From NCBI GenBank assembly GCA_031310005.1, contig CM062386.1, positions 992,001 through 1,056,000 of the forward strand: a stretch of DNA of 64,000 nt, written 5' to 3'. The notes below the pieces were generated by a model. The model did not search any database. It saw only the letters and a list, made by a program, of their open reading frames with translations, and was not told where the DNA came from. Positions 46,280 through 56,593 of the stretch are shown in pieces (the first letter of the stretch is position 1; each line of letters begins with the position of its first letter). The stretch is from Dactylellina haptotyla. Lineage: Eukaryota; Ascomycota; Orbiliomycetes; Orbiliales; Orbiliaceae. Both the position numbers and the translations under genes were made by a program.

Positions 46280-47138
46280 CGCTTTTTTGTGAATAGAAAC
46301 TTTGATTTATCATTTGAGGATTATAAGTAAATGATATTACATCTGTGGTTGTGGACCTATTATGATGCCGCAAAGGTATCGTAACGTATATATAGTTTCA
46401 GTTTGAGCTGCTAAAATTCTTTTGGGTTGGGGTTTGTTGTATTTTGGCACGAACAGCTTCTCGAGGAATGCTCCCATCTTTACATTGGTGAGATTTTGTG
46501 AAGCTCTTCCGATCTTGGGGTTCACTAACCTGGCAGCTCAATATTGTGAGATAAGCCTTTTCGTTGATTTGGAGTCTGAATCAATTAAAGTATCAAGTCC
46601 GATTAAACTTGTGAGTAAGTTTCGAACGACTGATTGTCTCGACAGCTTGGCGCCTTTTGGCAAATGTGGTAGAATTATCCGCAACACACGCCTTGCTGCA
46701 TTTAGAGGAATTAGGCCGCTGCCGGCGTTTAATAACCCTCGGAATGGTATAAATTGGGATAGAAGATATATCGATATAGTAGCTATGCAAACTCCTCTAT
46801 TCCGCTGAGAAAACCCTGAACCTGTATTTGGATGCTTCCAAAATTATTTTGGGAATACAAACCCGATTCCTCGCAGAGAAGAAGGGTCGTTTGAACCAGT
46901 CTAGATATAGCTATTGGTTATTATCTACACCCCGGTACCGCGGTAAGTGAGTCCATAGTGAGTTAGGAAGTAAATAAAAGAATTTCGAATATCCGTTTGT
47001 TTATATTTGCAATTATAACCAATAAATCTTCAAATATGATACAGATATTTGGCTTTTCATACACAATTCACATCGAAGCAACTGCTTTAAAGTGCAGATT
47101 CTTATCCGCAAGCTCCCTATAAAAGGATACAAGAATGT
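46280..47138. other. Intergenic region upstream of RSO55
   Basis: 859 bp. It holds the RSO55 promoter next to 46280. A 62-codon minus-strand frame at 46337-46525 and a plus-strand frame at 46422-46808 show no family I know. A TATAAAAG stretch sits at about 47119, only about 20 bp before the first ATG of the doubtful ORF that follows. Confidence 0.45.
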
Positions 47139-47486
47139 ATGGCAATCCCGATCCAACCCCGCGATATATTTGAGCTATCCAGCAACGACCTAGAAGACGA
47201 CGAGAAGCCCGTTCCCGCAAACTTTAACCGTTCTCCAACCAACAAGTTGGTTTATCTCCCTCTCCGTAAAAGAAGAGTCTCTAGAAAGACGTTGTGGATA
47301 ATCCGCAGGCTTATCAGAGCTATTGTTATTATCTCTATTACTATTGGTGTAGTCATCAGTTTTATGAAAACAAAGATACGTTTCACTTTTACCACAGGAA
47401 ATAATAGGGATAGCAAAGACCCCTATCAAAACCGGCGCCTCAGGAGGATCATTGATGATTTCGACAGCCCACATGACAATATTTGA
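47139..47486 (+). CDS. Hypothetical small single-TM protein (doubtful)
   Basis: An open frame of 115 codons that I do not recognise. It has an acidic patch near the start (DLEDDEKP), a basic stretch (LRKRRVSRKTLW) and one hydrophobic segment (about residues 63-80, AIVIISITIGVVISF) flanked by Arg/Lys, then a polar Arg/Asp-rich tail. The composition is more protein-like than most chance frames here. It is preceded by TATAAAAG about 20 bp upstream, which is too close for a usual fungal start. It may be a small lineage-specific protein, one exon of a larger gene, or chance. Confidence 0.25.
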   Translation: MAIPIQPRDIFELSSNDLEDDEKPVPANFNRSPTNKLVYLPLRKRRVSRKTLWIIRRLIRAIVIISITIGVVISFMKTKIRFTFTTGNNRDSKDPYQNRRLRRIIDDFDSPHDNI

Positions 47487-47527
47487 ACCTACAGCAGTCT
47501 AAATTATATCAATATTTACATATATAA

Positions 47528-47761
47528 CTGAATAGTCTAACAATATTTTTAAAGCATCTAACACTTCCGCTTCCACCAAGTCAAGGCAAGCAAGCCCCCA
47601 AAAATGCTAAAATTAAGAGGACCGTCAAAGAACTTGCTAGGAAGCCCTCTTGGTTCCATGGAAATATTCGGAGCAGGAACAAAGGCTCTAAGCAGCTCAC
47701 ATTTCAGCATTTTATAGCAGGCATGGCGTATTATAGGGATAAATTGAAGACTCTAGGATAG
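47528..47761 (+). other. Open frame of 77 codons without a start (possible exon or relic)
   Basis: Open between two stops, with protein-like sequence such as KIKRTVKELARKPSWFHGNIRS and LTFQHFIAGMAYYRDKLKTLG before the stop. The only in-frame ATG is near the end, so it could be coding only as a downstream exon (an acceptor-like TTTTTAAAG precedes residue CAT at about 47543) or as a decayed fragment. I could not join it to the ORF at 47139 with convincing splice signals. Confidence 0.2.
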
Positions 47762-49718
47762 AAAGATAGCAAAGGGGTTAAAAGCGTCTTTTTGCTTACC
47801 TATAATGTGTATGTGCAATTGATATCTTGGGGCTGCAATTGTTTTTTTTAAAATATATATATAATGGTAGTCTTATTCAATACAAAATATTTATGGCGTC
47901 GACACAGGCATGCTTGAATTTTCCAAAATCCAAAACCCGACCATTGAAATTTCTCTTCCAATAGTGACAGCAATTCCCCTGGAGATAGAACTCATAGCTA
48001 ACCCGCGAAGAGAAACATATTCTACCTGGTTTGGAGTAAAAATTAAGTAATATACCCTAGTCTCAGTTGCAATAACGCTCTAATTCTGCATATTCTCATT
48101 TCGTTACGGGATTCAAATCCTGATTTGAAAATCCGCATCTTTTCGACCCCGCGTTTTCCATAAATCGTCGGGTATGCGAGGTTGGCAGCGGGATTCATGT
48201 AACACAGATCTACGGGGAGGCACACCTCGCTCGAAGTTTACACCGAACCTTCGGATACGATCCTTAGCTCCGCCAATAATCACTAGAGTGCATCCAGTTA
48301 GTGATACCAGGCACAAACTCTTTGCCGGCACGCGTAACTACATAGTCACCTACCCGGGGCAGAAATCTCCACATAAACCTTGCGCCTCATTCGGAAGACG
48401 GGTATGCAGTGAGCAAGGTTCGGCGAGGTTCTGTCAAAGATATGAGAAATAGATACCTTCTTCCGTGCATCGATTCGAGGCTATCGGATCAAAGGATGTA
48501 TCCACAATAGCTATGAAAATTCAAGCTTTTTCAAATATAAAATTGAGAGTCTACCCGCGGAGATTGGACATTAATTTCGACAGACCTAAGTAGTTATATT
48601 CTAACAATTCGAATTTCGATATCATATCATTATCGTGTTTTACGCGTACGCCGAACTGGGATTTGAACGCCGAAGGTGAGCAAATGCCTTATCGATTGCA
48701 TTCTCGGCTTCGGTTTGCGAATATTGTGACTCTGAATTCCGTTCCGAGAGCATACATTCCTTATCCGAAAGTTCCTGTCTCTTGTCATTGGTTTACTTGC
48801 TTTTTTTTTCATCGAAGAACTGTACGCATAATCCCGCTATTCTAGACTTGTCTTACTCATCTCAATGACTTCTCTGGGCTCTGTCCCAGATATCATCAAT
48901 GAATATCTAGAGTTGATTACTCCTTGTCTCTCGTATGATTTCATGGTTCTGTTTATTTCCGGCCAGTTTTGAATGGTTTCCAGCCCGAAAGTGCGAATCC
49001 CCAGCGCCACCCGACAGCATTTTCCTCAGAGGCTGGCTCACCTCCATTGCGCATGGGTTCTACCCCGCATTTTATCTGTGCTGTGACGTCTTGGGCTGTC
49101 GGATGGACGGGATCCATAATGCAACGCTGATGCCAAGTTTCGCCTAGCGGGCAAAGGCACCTCGTGCGGTGTCGCACAAGCTCAAGCATTCATTCGCCTC
49201 CGGGCAGGCACTTTCATTCTTCCGCTTACGACGCTGTCCATTTTGTTAGAGAGCGAATTCGCTCTCGTGAACAATTGCGGCTTCGTATTGGAGAGACCCT
49301 GCAAGCCCAATTATTTTCTTCCTGCGGCCGCGTATGGGATAATTGTTAGCAGATAATATGTGAATCAAGTCGCAACCGCAGAATCACGTCCGCAATTCAT
49401 GCAGAATACTCAATTGATCGAATTTTGTTCAGAAAGTTATCGATTGTTGAGTATCTCGGAGAATTTGATTAGGATTTGCTGACCGCTTTCGCCCTCCGGC
49501 CGTTGGATGCCGTCTACGGGGTATATCAAAGCTGCAGGTAGATATCAGCCGGATTGAGTCTCAGCAGTAGTAGTCGCCTTAATTAAGGGCATTCAGCCAG
49601 CCAATCAGTCACTTACGAAAAAACAACTAAAAACAGTCATACCATTTATATAAACCAACCCGATTGACTCAATTAAGCTCGGTCTACGTCTCTTTTCTAT
49701 TCCCCAGTTTTCTTCAAA
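47762..49718. promoter_or_regulatory. Intergenic region / formate dehydrogenase promoter
   Basis: About 2 kb with no supported gene; the right part must hold the formate dehydrogenase promoter. A perfect 18-bp palindrome occurs at 49249-49266. Two stretches resembling a tRNA T-loop (near 48112 and 48668) were checked and do not fold into tRNAs. Confidence 0.5.
49249..49266. promoter_or_regulatory. 18-bp perfect palindrome upstream of formate dehydrogenase
   Basis: GAGAGCGAA-TTCGCTCTC, a gapless inverted repeat with an EcoRI-like centre, about 450 bp before the formate dehydrogenase start codon. It could be a dimeric transcription-factor site; no factor is assigned. Confidence 0.4.
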
Positions 49719-51508
49719 ATGGTACTTCGAGCCACATCTACCCTTGCGCGTTGCCTCGCCAAACCAGCCTTCCAGGCCTCCACGCTGGGAGCTCGTGTTG
49801 TTCGGCCAGCGTATCGCCAGCCATTGACCGCAATTCAAACCAGAAAACTGACAACCACTTTCCAACCTCAGGTCAAAGTTCTTGCTGTCTTGTATGATGT
49901 GAGTAGTCAATTGGTTTGCGAAACGGGTTCTAAAGATCGGTATCTGAAATATATGGTGTTATAGGGTGGCAAGCACGCCCAGGATGTTCCAGCTCTGCTA
50001 GGAACCACAGAGAACGAGCTAGGTATTAGAAAATGGGTATGTCATTTCTACTGGACGACGAATACCGTTTTCGATAAATAGGGATAAATGACTGAAATAC
50101 ATCAGCTTGAGGATCAAGGACACACTTTGGTCACCACCTCTGACAAGGAAGGCGAGAATTCAAAATTCGACCAGGAGTTGGTTGATGCTGAAGTTATCAT
50201 CACAACCCCCTTCCACCCTGGTAAGAATATTTGCTTTGTGAATTTGAAGACCCTTTGGCAGCTAACTTCTATATCCTCTAGGATATTTGACTGCTGAGCG
50301 TCTTGCAAAAGCCAAGAAATTGAAGCTTGCTATCACTGCTGGAATTGGTAGATATCCTCGCCACCCTTGATTGATCTGAAGGAGTCCGTATTTACGATAT
50401 CATTAGGATCTGACCATGTGGACCTCAATGCTGCCAATAAGACAAACGGTGGAGTCACTGTCGCTGAAGTCACTGGATCGAATGTCGTCAGTGTAGCTGA
50501 ACGTAAGACTCAAAACCACAAGTAATCAACCTATTCAGTACGTTAACCATGTTCGGATAGATGTTGTTATGACAATCTTGATCTTGGTTAGGAATTTTGT
50601 CCCAGCTCATGACCAAATCAGGAATGGTGACTGGGAAGTTGCCGCTGTTGCCAAGGATGAATATGATCTCGAAGATAAGGTTGTTGGAACTGTTGGTGTT
50701 GGTAGAATTGGCGAGCGTGTTCTACGAAGATTGAAGCCATTCGACTGCAAGGAACTGCTTTACTTCGATTACCAACCACTCAATGCAGCAGTTGAAAAGG
50801 AAATCGGCTGTCGCCGTGTCGAGAGTTTAGAGGAGATGGTTGCACAGTGCGATGTTGTAACGATCAAGTGAGCACTTTTATCGTTGTTTCCAATTGGACT
50901 AAAGAAATGCTAACCTTTGCTTAGCTGTCCACTCCACGAGTCCACCCACGGGTTATTCAACAAGAATTTGATCTCCAAGATGAAGAAGGGTTCTTGGTTG
51001 GTTAATACTGCCCGTGGCGCCATCGTGGTCAAGGAAGACGTTGCCGAAGCCGTCAAATCTGGCCACCTTCGAGGGTATGGTGGCGATGTTTGGGTTCGTA
51101 AATCGACCAATCAGATATAACTAGAGGTTCTTAGACTAATTTGAGAACTGCAGTTCCCACAACCGGCTCCTAAAGAGCACCCACTGCGATACGCCGTGAA
51201 CCCATTCGGTGGCGGTAATGCCATGGGTACGTACTTAATAACCTGCAAATTCAGATTCCTAAAATCTAACAATTTTGAAATATAGTCCCACATATGTCAG
51301 GAACCTCCCTCGATGCTCAGAAGGTAAGTGTTTATGCCCCGAACGCAATTAAAGTAAGCAGCTAGATACTGACGGTAAATAGCGATATGCCGATGGTACC
51401 AAGAAAATCCTCGAAAGCTATCTTTCCGGCCGCCACGACTATCAACCACATGACCTCATTGTCCACAAGGGAGACTACGCGACCAAGGCATACGGTCAGC
51501 GCAAATGA
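49719..51508 (+). CDS. FDH1: NAD-dependent formate dehydrogenase
   Basis: Oxidises formate to CO2 with NAD+ (EC 1.17.1.9), removing formate from one-carbon and methoxyl metabolism. Seen: about ten exons with clean junctions. The N-terminus ([19 protein letters not shown] through [10 protein letters not shown]) looks like a mitochondrial presequence; many fungal FDHs lack one. The catalytic order is [133 protein letters not shown] and [20 protein letters not shown]. It ends [20 protein letters not shown], which holds the catalytic His. The Rossmann motif has Val where Ala is usual (GVGRIG). The C-terminus is AYGQRK. Confidence 0.96.
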
Positions 51509-51735
51509 GTCGCTGGTCTAAAAGCGAGAGGTTAAGAAATTAAAACATAGGATTGTATTAACAAAAATTTGAAAAAGGGGTTGGGTTCTGCTTTAAACCT
51601 ATCCGATAGGATTCTAAGAAATAGCGCACAGATGATGTAGCCAAAATATTCTAACGCCAGCGAATGAGAATATTTATGAAATGACAAACGTCGTAAAACA
51701 TCGATAACTTTTTTTTTTTCATATGTGAGGACCTT

Positions 51736-53115
51736 TCAAACTTGGAATAGATTTCCTTCATCCGCTTGCTCGTCCACAACTGCATTTGGAACATCCACAC
51801 CCATAGAACTCTCTAAGAATTCTTCGAGCTCCTCACTGACTGCCTTCATTCTCTCCTTCACGCTTTGTACCCCACCTTCTCCGTCCTCTCCGCCTTCTTC
51901 CCCTCCGACAATTATCCTTCCGGGAGGGTTTTCTTTGCCTGCAACTGCCATGATAACCTTCACGGTTTCGGCGACCATTTCCAGTTGCATAGTGGGATTG
52001 ATCCCTGGATACCTTAGAACTCGTGGTAGTGGAGTTGTGCTCTCGGAGGTACTGGTCTCGCCACCACTGCCTGCTGGGGTGTTTTTATCTTCGCTCTCTG
52101 ACTGGAGAGTCACACTCTCCAACATCTTTCGCAAATTAGCAGCTCCCATCCGAGGTGTCAAGTGCTCTTCTTCATCTTCGTCATCGTAATCTTCATCTCC
52201 CCCAGTATTTTTTTCTTCATTCACAGGCTCCTCTCCATCGTCCGGAGTTTCCCGCGGTAGATGCACGGGATTTGTTAGTAGATATGTCATAATTGACGGC
52301 TCCACGTTCGTTAACTTGATATTGAATGGGGCAATTTCGAATGCCAAGGCCTCCATGAAGCCTTCAACTGCATGATGGGCTGCTGTGAGGAGTGAAAGCC
52401 CGGGAGTTCCGGTTTGAGCGGCCAAGCTTGTTACGCATATGATATGCCCTCCTGTTCCCTTCTCTCTCATATCTTTGACAACTGTTTTCGCAATATTGAT
52501 GGTACCAAAGTACGAGACCTCAAACTGCTCGCGCGCATGCCAGTCGTCACATTCCCCGAGCGCGCCGTAGTATGCTATTAGGAGCATGCACTTTTTAGCA
52601 ACCTGAGAGACTTTAAGACTCGTGGATACTAAATGATACTTACTATGGCTCGTGCAGTTCAGTAATATATCCACACGTCCAAATGTCGAAATCGAATGGG
52701 CGAGAGCCGCTTGACATGATGTAACGTTCCTTAAGTACCAGCCAATACGTGTTAATAATGTCCACGTCAAAAGATATAAATTGTCACAAACGCGTAGGAG
52801 TTGCACATACTTTGTGTTCAACGGAACCGGTAGACACTGGGGCCCGCCCAAGCGACTGAGAATTCCGATATCCAGAGCCGGAACGTCGTCTGCATCCCGC
52901 TTCTGTCGCGCTTTCGCGTTGTTCGCTGTTGCATTTTCGTCGGGCGGGTTGAAGTCCCGGAGAGCAGCGTATTCCTCTGCCGAACAGCCGGCAACCACGC
53001 TGTCGCCGTTCCGCAGCGCCTGTCGAGCGATTGAGAACCCGAGCGGTGAGGTAGCAGAGGTCACCAACCAGACCTTGCCTGGAGCTTGAACTACAGCGGA
53101 AGACGTCGGCGACAT
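51736..53115 (-). CDS. Degenerate short-chain dehydrogenase/reductase (putative pseudoenzyme)
   Basis: An SDR-fold protein by overall pattern: VWLVTSATSPLGFSIARQAL, FGRVDILLN, GALGECDDWHAREQFEVSYFGTINIAK, GGHIICVTSLAAQTGTPGLSLL, AVEGFMEALAFEIAPFNIKLTNVEP. Three exons (52811-53115, 52644-52729, 51736-52574) give 409 residues. Both introns are a multiple of three and lack stops, so the unspliced frame also reads through. Oddities: the TGxxxGxG cofactor loop is TSATSPLG, the NNAG motif is NCTS, and the YxxxK active site is replaced (LTAAH). A long acidic insertion (DEDYDDEDEEE) and an acidic tail are unusual for the family. Catalysis is therefore doubtful. A regulatory or lipid-droplet role like AYR1 relatives is only a guess. 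Confidence 0.82.
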   Translation of the reverse strand: MSPTSSAVVQAPGKVWLVTSATSPLGFSIARQALRNGDSVVAGCSAEEYAALRDFNPPDENATANNAKARQKRDADDVPALDIGILSRLGGPQCLPVPLNTKYVQLLRVCDNLYLLTWTLLTRIGWYLRNVTSCQAALAHSISTFGRVDILLNCTSHSKYHLVSTSLKVSQVAKKCMLLIAYYGALGECDDWHAREQFEVSYFGTINIAKTVVKDMREKGTGGHIICVTSLAAQTGTPGLSLLTAAHHAVEGFMEALAFEIAPFNIKLTNVEPSIMTYLLTNPVHLPRETPDDGEEPVNEEKNTGGDEDYDDEDEEEHLTPRMGAANLRKMLESVTLQSESEDKNTPAGSGGETSTSESTTPLPRVLRYPGINPTMQLEMVAETVKVIMAVAGKENPPGRIIVGGEEGGEDGEGGVQSVKERMKAVSEELEEFLESSMGVDVPNAVVDEQADEGNLFQV

Positions 53116-53529
53116 GACATCCCCATTAACCCCCGATATCGTGACGGCTATAACAGTGACTTATAGCCAGACAGGAGATCCCCCGTCGGGTATAATGGCC
53201 AATTGGTTATAGCCGCCGTCCTGCATTGCCGAACTTGATAGAGATCGTGCGACTCAAATAGATTGAGGGACACGCATGGCGCCGCTACTCCTGCCCCGCC
53301 GAACCGTTGAAGCTTAGCTTGAACCAGATGGTTGGGTTGGGTTGTTGCGACTCAACTGAGAAAATTCCAACATGATTCACCACACCATCTGCATGCACTG
53401 CATTTCTGGAAGGTGGATTGAACGCAGGATATAGAGAAACACTCTGGCGGATACCTCGAAGTTTGTGCACTGAATTCCGAAGACAGGTCGTTATAGCCGT
53501 ATACGCATACCTGGATTCGATCCCGCAGA
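53116..53529. promoter_or_regulatory. Divergent promoter region, SDR-like / ELP5
   Basis: 414 bp between divergent start codons. CGGCTATAAC occurs near 53145 and a near inverted copy GTTATAGCCG near 53489, so the two lie close to the two genes in opposite orientation. No gene. Confidence 0.5.
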
Positions 53530-54660
53530 ATGGCACCGCCCCAGGTGAACGCAAAGACGGTGCAATACCGGAGAACCCACAATCTCCTGCTGGGAACCAG
53601 ATTGCTCTCCCAACGAGGTACACCGTCGCCGTTTACGCTAGTTCTAGATAGCTTGGAGCAATCCTCGATACCTCTCGTCGAAGAATACATAAACAGAGCA
53701 AAGGTATAGTAATATCTCAATTCGAATTTCTAAATAGTGTGTTAACCTGCTACGACCATTTAGCTCATCCGGGTCAACATAATATATGTATCATTTGTCA
53801 CAATACGTCCACATAAGGACGTCAGCAAAGTCATTAAAGCCCGCGGGGAGTCACTAGACGCTCTGCAAAAAAAGATAATCGCCGCAACCTCAAGTGACAA
53901 ACCTACAGAAGCTACGAAGGGTATCCAAAACTTAGTAGTCATCGATTCCACAAACAGTTTAGTATCACTATCGAGCGAAGGTGGTTCGAAGAACAGTATC
54001 AGTCTAGCGTACTTTCTCTCATCGCTCCTCACCCCGTCAGTTTCAATCCTGGCGACCTACCACACGGATATCCCACGAATTGAAACTCCCACGACGGGAA
54101 ATGCATATTCTCCAGATCCTATCGAACTACTCAAATACCTCTGCACAACTCTAATCACGGTCTACTCTGCATCTCATATTTTCGCACAGAAGCGCGCATT
54201 GGACAAATCGTTACCGCCTCCGAGTTTCGGCCTGGATGAGGGCCTGGAAGGGTCCTTCACAAGTCTAGGGGCTAACACAGGATGGTGCGATTCTTGCGGG
54301 CCGAAAGAACGCTCCGGTGCCTTGATTTACGAACTAGAGCACAGGCGTATGTCCGGACGCGCCACGATAGAGTGGTTCTTTTTAATGTGTCATCCTTCGA
54401 AGAAGACGAAAGAAAAGCTGATACTGCTGGAGGACCATCCGGCTTATAACCTGTCGATTGAACCTCCGACGCAGGATGCATCGATAGATGATAGCGACCT
54501 CACGTTCTCCCTCGGCCTGACGGCGAAGCAGAAAGTTGATCGGGACGGTGTTGTATTGCCATATTTTGATGCACAGAGCGAAGAAGGGGGAAGTGGCGGA
54601 AGGATATTGTATGTGCCCGGTCGGGAAGACGATTGGGACGACGAGGAAGATGAGATATAA
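53530..54660 (+). CDS. ELP5: Elongator complex subunit 5 (Iki1/Elp5)
   Basis: A RecA-like subunit of the Elp4-5-6 ring of Elongator, required for wobble-uridine modification (mcm5/ncm5U34) of cytosolic tRNAs. Seen: two exons (53530-53703 and 53764-54660) giving 356 residues. The N-terminus MAPPQVNAKTVQYRRTHNLLLGTRLLSQRG leads to SPFTLVLDSLEQSSIPLVEEYINRAK. The core has NLVVIDSTNSLVSL and AYFLSSLLTPSVSILATYHTDIP. The tail, LTFSLGLTAKQKVDRDGVVLPYFDAQ then GGRILYVPGREDDWDDEEDEI, is the strongest Elp5 signature. The N-terminal exon was found by extending upstream from that tail. With MTO1 and eRF1 it adds to the translation genes in the window. Confidence 0.93.
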
Positions 54661-55044
54661 GGCACATTATCCTTATAATTCCTAGATGTGCCTACTTCTT
54701 TCTATGTTCTAGAAAAACAACTACCTCATATACCCAACCCTCCCTCCCTCCCTCACAAGTCTTCAATTTGTGTACATATGCGTTATATTAAGCGTGTAAT
54801 GGAGATTATATGCCCAAATTCCCTCATCAGGGTATCCTCTTGGGCAATTACATAGAAAGAAATTATATCCTGAAGCGACGAGATATAATGAAGTAGCTAC
54901 AGCCTATACCCCTCAAGTTAACTCCTCCCACGAGGTCGCAAATATACCAACCTGGCCCCTGCTGAAAAGTAAAAACACTCCCATATATGGCCCTCACCAC
55001 ACGTAGCACCTAATTATAAGAGCGAAACGTCGGATCATTTCCAC
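54661..55044. other. ELP5 3' flank / promoter of a four-TM gene
   Basis: 384 bp between tandem genes, rich in CT near 54735. No element identified. Confidence 0.5.
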
Positions 55045-56397
55045 ATGAAGTCTCACGGGATCGCCAGTGTGATCTACGGTCCTCAACAGCAGCGCAACTC
55101 ATACCCCAGCAGTAGCAGCAGTCGGTCGCAATTCTATACTTCTTCGTATCCGTATTATCGAAACAACAGCGGGAGGATGGAGAATCCTTCGGCGGGTGTG
55201 GGGGACAGATATACCACTGGCAGTGGGCCTTACGACGAAGATTTCATGGATTCCCCAAGGGGGTTGTTAATGGAGACACGATTAGAAGGGGCCGTGGAAG
55301 AGATTGATCTTAATAAGGAGAAGTTTGAGCGGGAGGAATTGAAGGCGCTGACGGATAGAGATCAGGTATTCTTCTCTCACAAGTTGATTTCCGGCCCGGA
55401 TGCGCTAACCAATTGTCGTGGGGTCGACCTAGAGCCTACGGAATACCCTTTGCGTACTAAGATTCACGGCAAGGTGTATAAATATCTTCCTATGGTAACC
55501 CATCACCTTAACCCAGCTATTCCTAAATACAATTGCTAACTCCGGTCATGGGCAGTATTTTGATTGTAAATACCCCAATGTATCCCCCGTCCCGAGCTTC
55601 TGGAGCATTCGTGACAATATTAACGCAAACCAATGCAATGCTCACCAATAGGGAACATTCTTAATCAATGCCTACCGTCTATACGAAGATACGAAGGACC
55701 ACAAAATAAGCGCCGGACGCCCGGGTTCTAAACCATACATCACAGCGTGGCCCGCTAAACCCTATCTACGCCCAATGTAAGTCCCAAAATCCTATTCTAT
55801 ATATGTATTTCTATATGACGCCCTAATTCATTTCAACTAGGTACCTTATGGGAGCAACCGCTATCTCCACCGTCTCGATCAGTATAATAAGCATGTTAGT
55901 ATCATGCTGCGCCTGCAAACGCAACCCGCGCAAGGATACAAAGTATGATATATTCTCGTGCGTCTGTAGCGGTGTTCTAGTTGCGCTTTGGGGGTTAGCA
56001 GCCGGGTTGTACAAGGGGATGAAGGGAAAGAAAGGTATTTTTCCTATCGCTTTATCTAGAGCATCCTTCGTTTTGTCAAATGAGAAGGACTGACAAGTTA
56101 TGACGAACTACGAAAAGATCTTTTCGGGTATTCGTGTAGTCGGGTGGCACTAGCACGGACCAGGCATTTCCGAAATATCAAGTTCGGTATGGCATGTGAT
56201 GCGCATGTAAGCTCTTCCGATAAATGGTCTACACTATGGGCGGTGCTAATCGGGTTTCATCACGATAGAATCTGGTGCTATGGACTGCTGTTTCGGCATT
56301 TATTTTCAACGCATTGAGTCTCGTCGAATTAGTTCTAGTTCTGAAACGTAGGAAAGTAAAGAAGGATGTGATTCAGCTGGAGAAGTTGAAGGTATAA
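55045..56397 (+). CDS. Four-TM membrane protein, fungal MARVEL-like
   Basis: An unnamed fungal membrane family; function unknown. Model: exons 55045-55365, 55433-55494, 55556-55610, 55652-55776, 55841 to about 56034, about 56116-56206, and a last exon from about 56269. The N-terminal 100 residues are Ser/Tyr/Gln-rich and cytosolic. TM1 is assembled across exons 2-3 (CVLRFTARCINIFLCILIVNT), TM2 is GATAISTVSISIISMLVSCCA, TM3 is FSCVCSGVLVALWGLAAGLY and TM4 is LVLWTAVSAFIFNALSLVELVLVL. Between TM3 and TM4 lies GYSCSRVALARTRHF..KFGMACDA, a Cys-containing loop seen in this family. The intron after exon 3 is only 41 bp. Reading TM1 unspliced would meet a stop, so the splicing model is preferred. 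Confidence 0.78.
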
Positions 56398-56593
56398 ACC
56401 GCGCGAGCTTAAAGTATTCGCGTACTGTACCTATTTTTTAATTTAGCACTGGGAGCAACTTAGCATCTCCGGATTAAAACTGTCTATGCCATTCCCTTTG
56501 TGCTATATACCTAACATTCTATCTATGCATTTTTTTTAAGTCTCATTACAATTCTGCGCACAGTTCGTGACTATCACCGCAATCAACACCATC

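Noticed and set aside
46337-46525. 62-codon minus-strand frame upstream of RSO55
   Set aside because: Does not match a family I know and cannot be spliced to RSO55 with good sites; at most an upstream ORF.
48108-48130. GGATTCAAATCC resembling a tRNA B box
   Set aside because: Palindromic AT/GC stretch without the remaining tRNA arms.
48640-48720. tRNA T-loop-like GGGATTTGAAC on the plus strand
   Set aside because: T-stem has two mismatches, no anticodon arm and no acceptor stem at the right distance.
53556-53627. 72-nt tRNA-like fold on the minus strand with a 7-bp acceptor stem and a D-arm resembling tRNA-Gly(CCC)
   Set aside because: The T-arm is absent and position 10-25 is mismatched; the region is the first coding exon of ELP5, whose conserved N-terminus explains the sequence.
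55495-55560. Premature stop in TM1 of the four-TM protein suggesting a pseudogene
   Set aside because: A 61-bp intron with GTAACC donor, GCTAAC branch and CAG acceptor removes the stop and keeps the frame.
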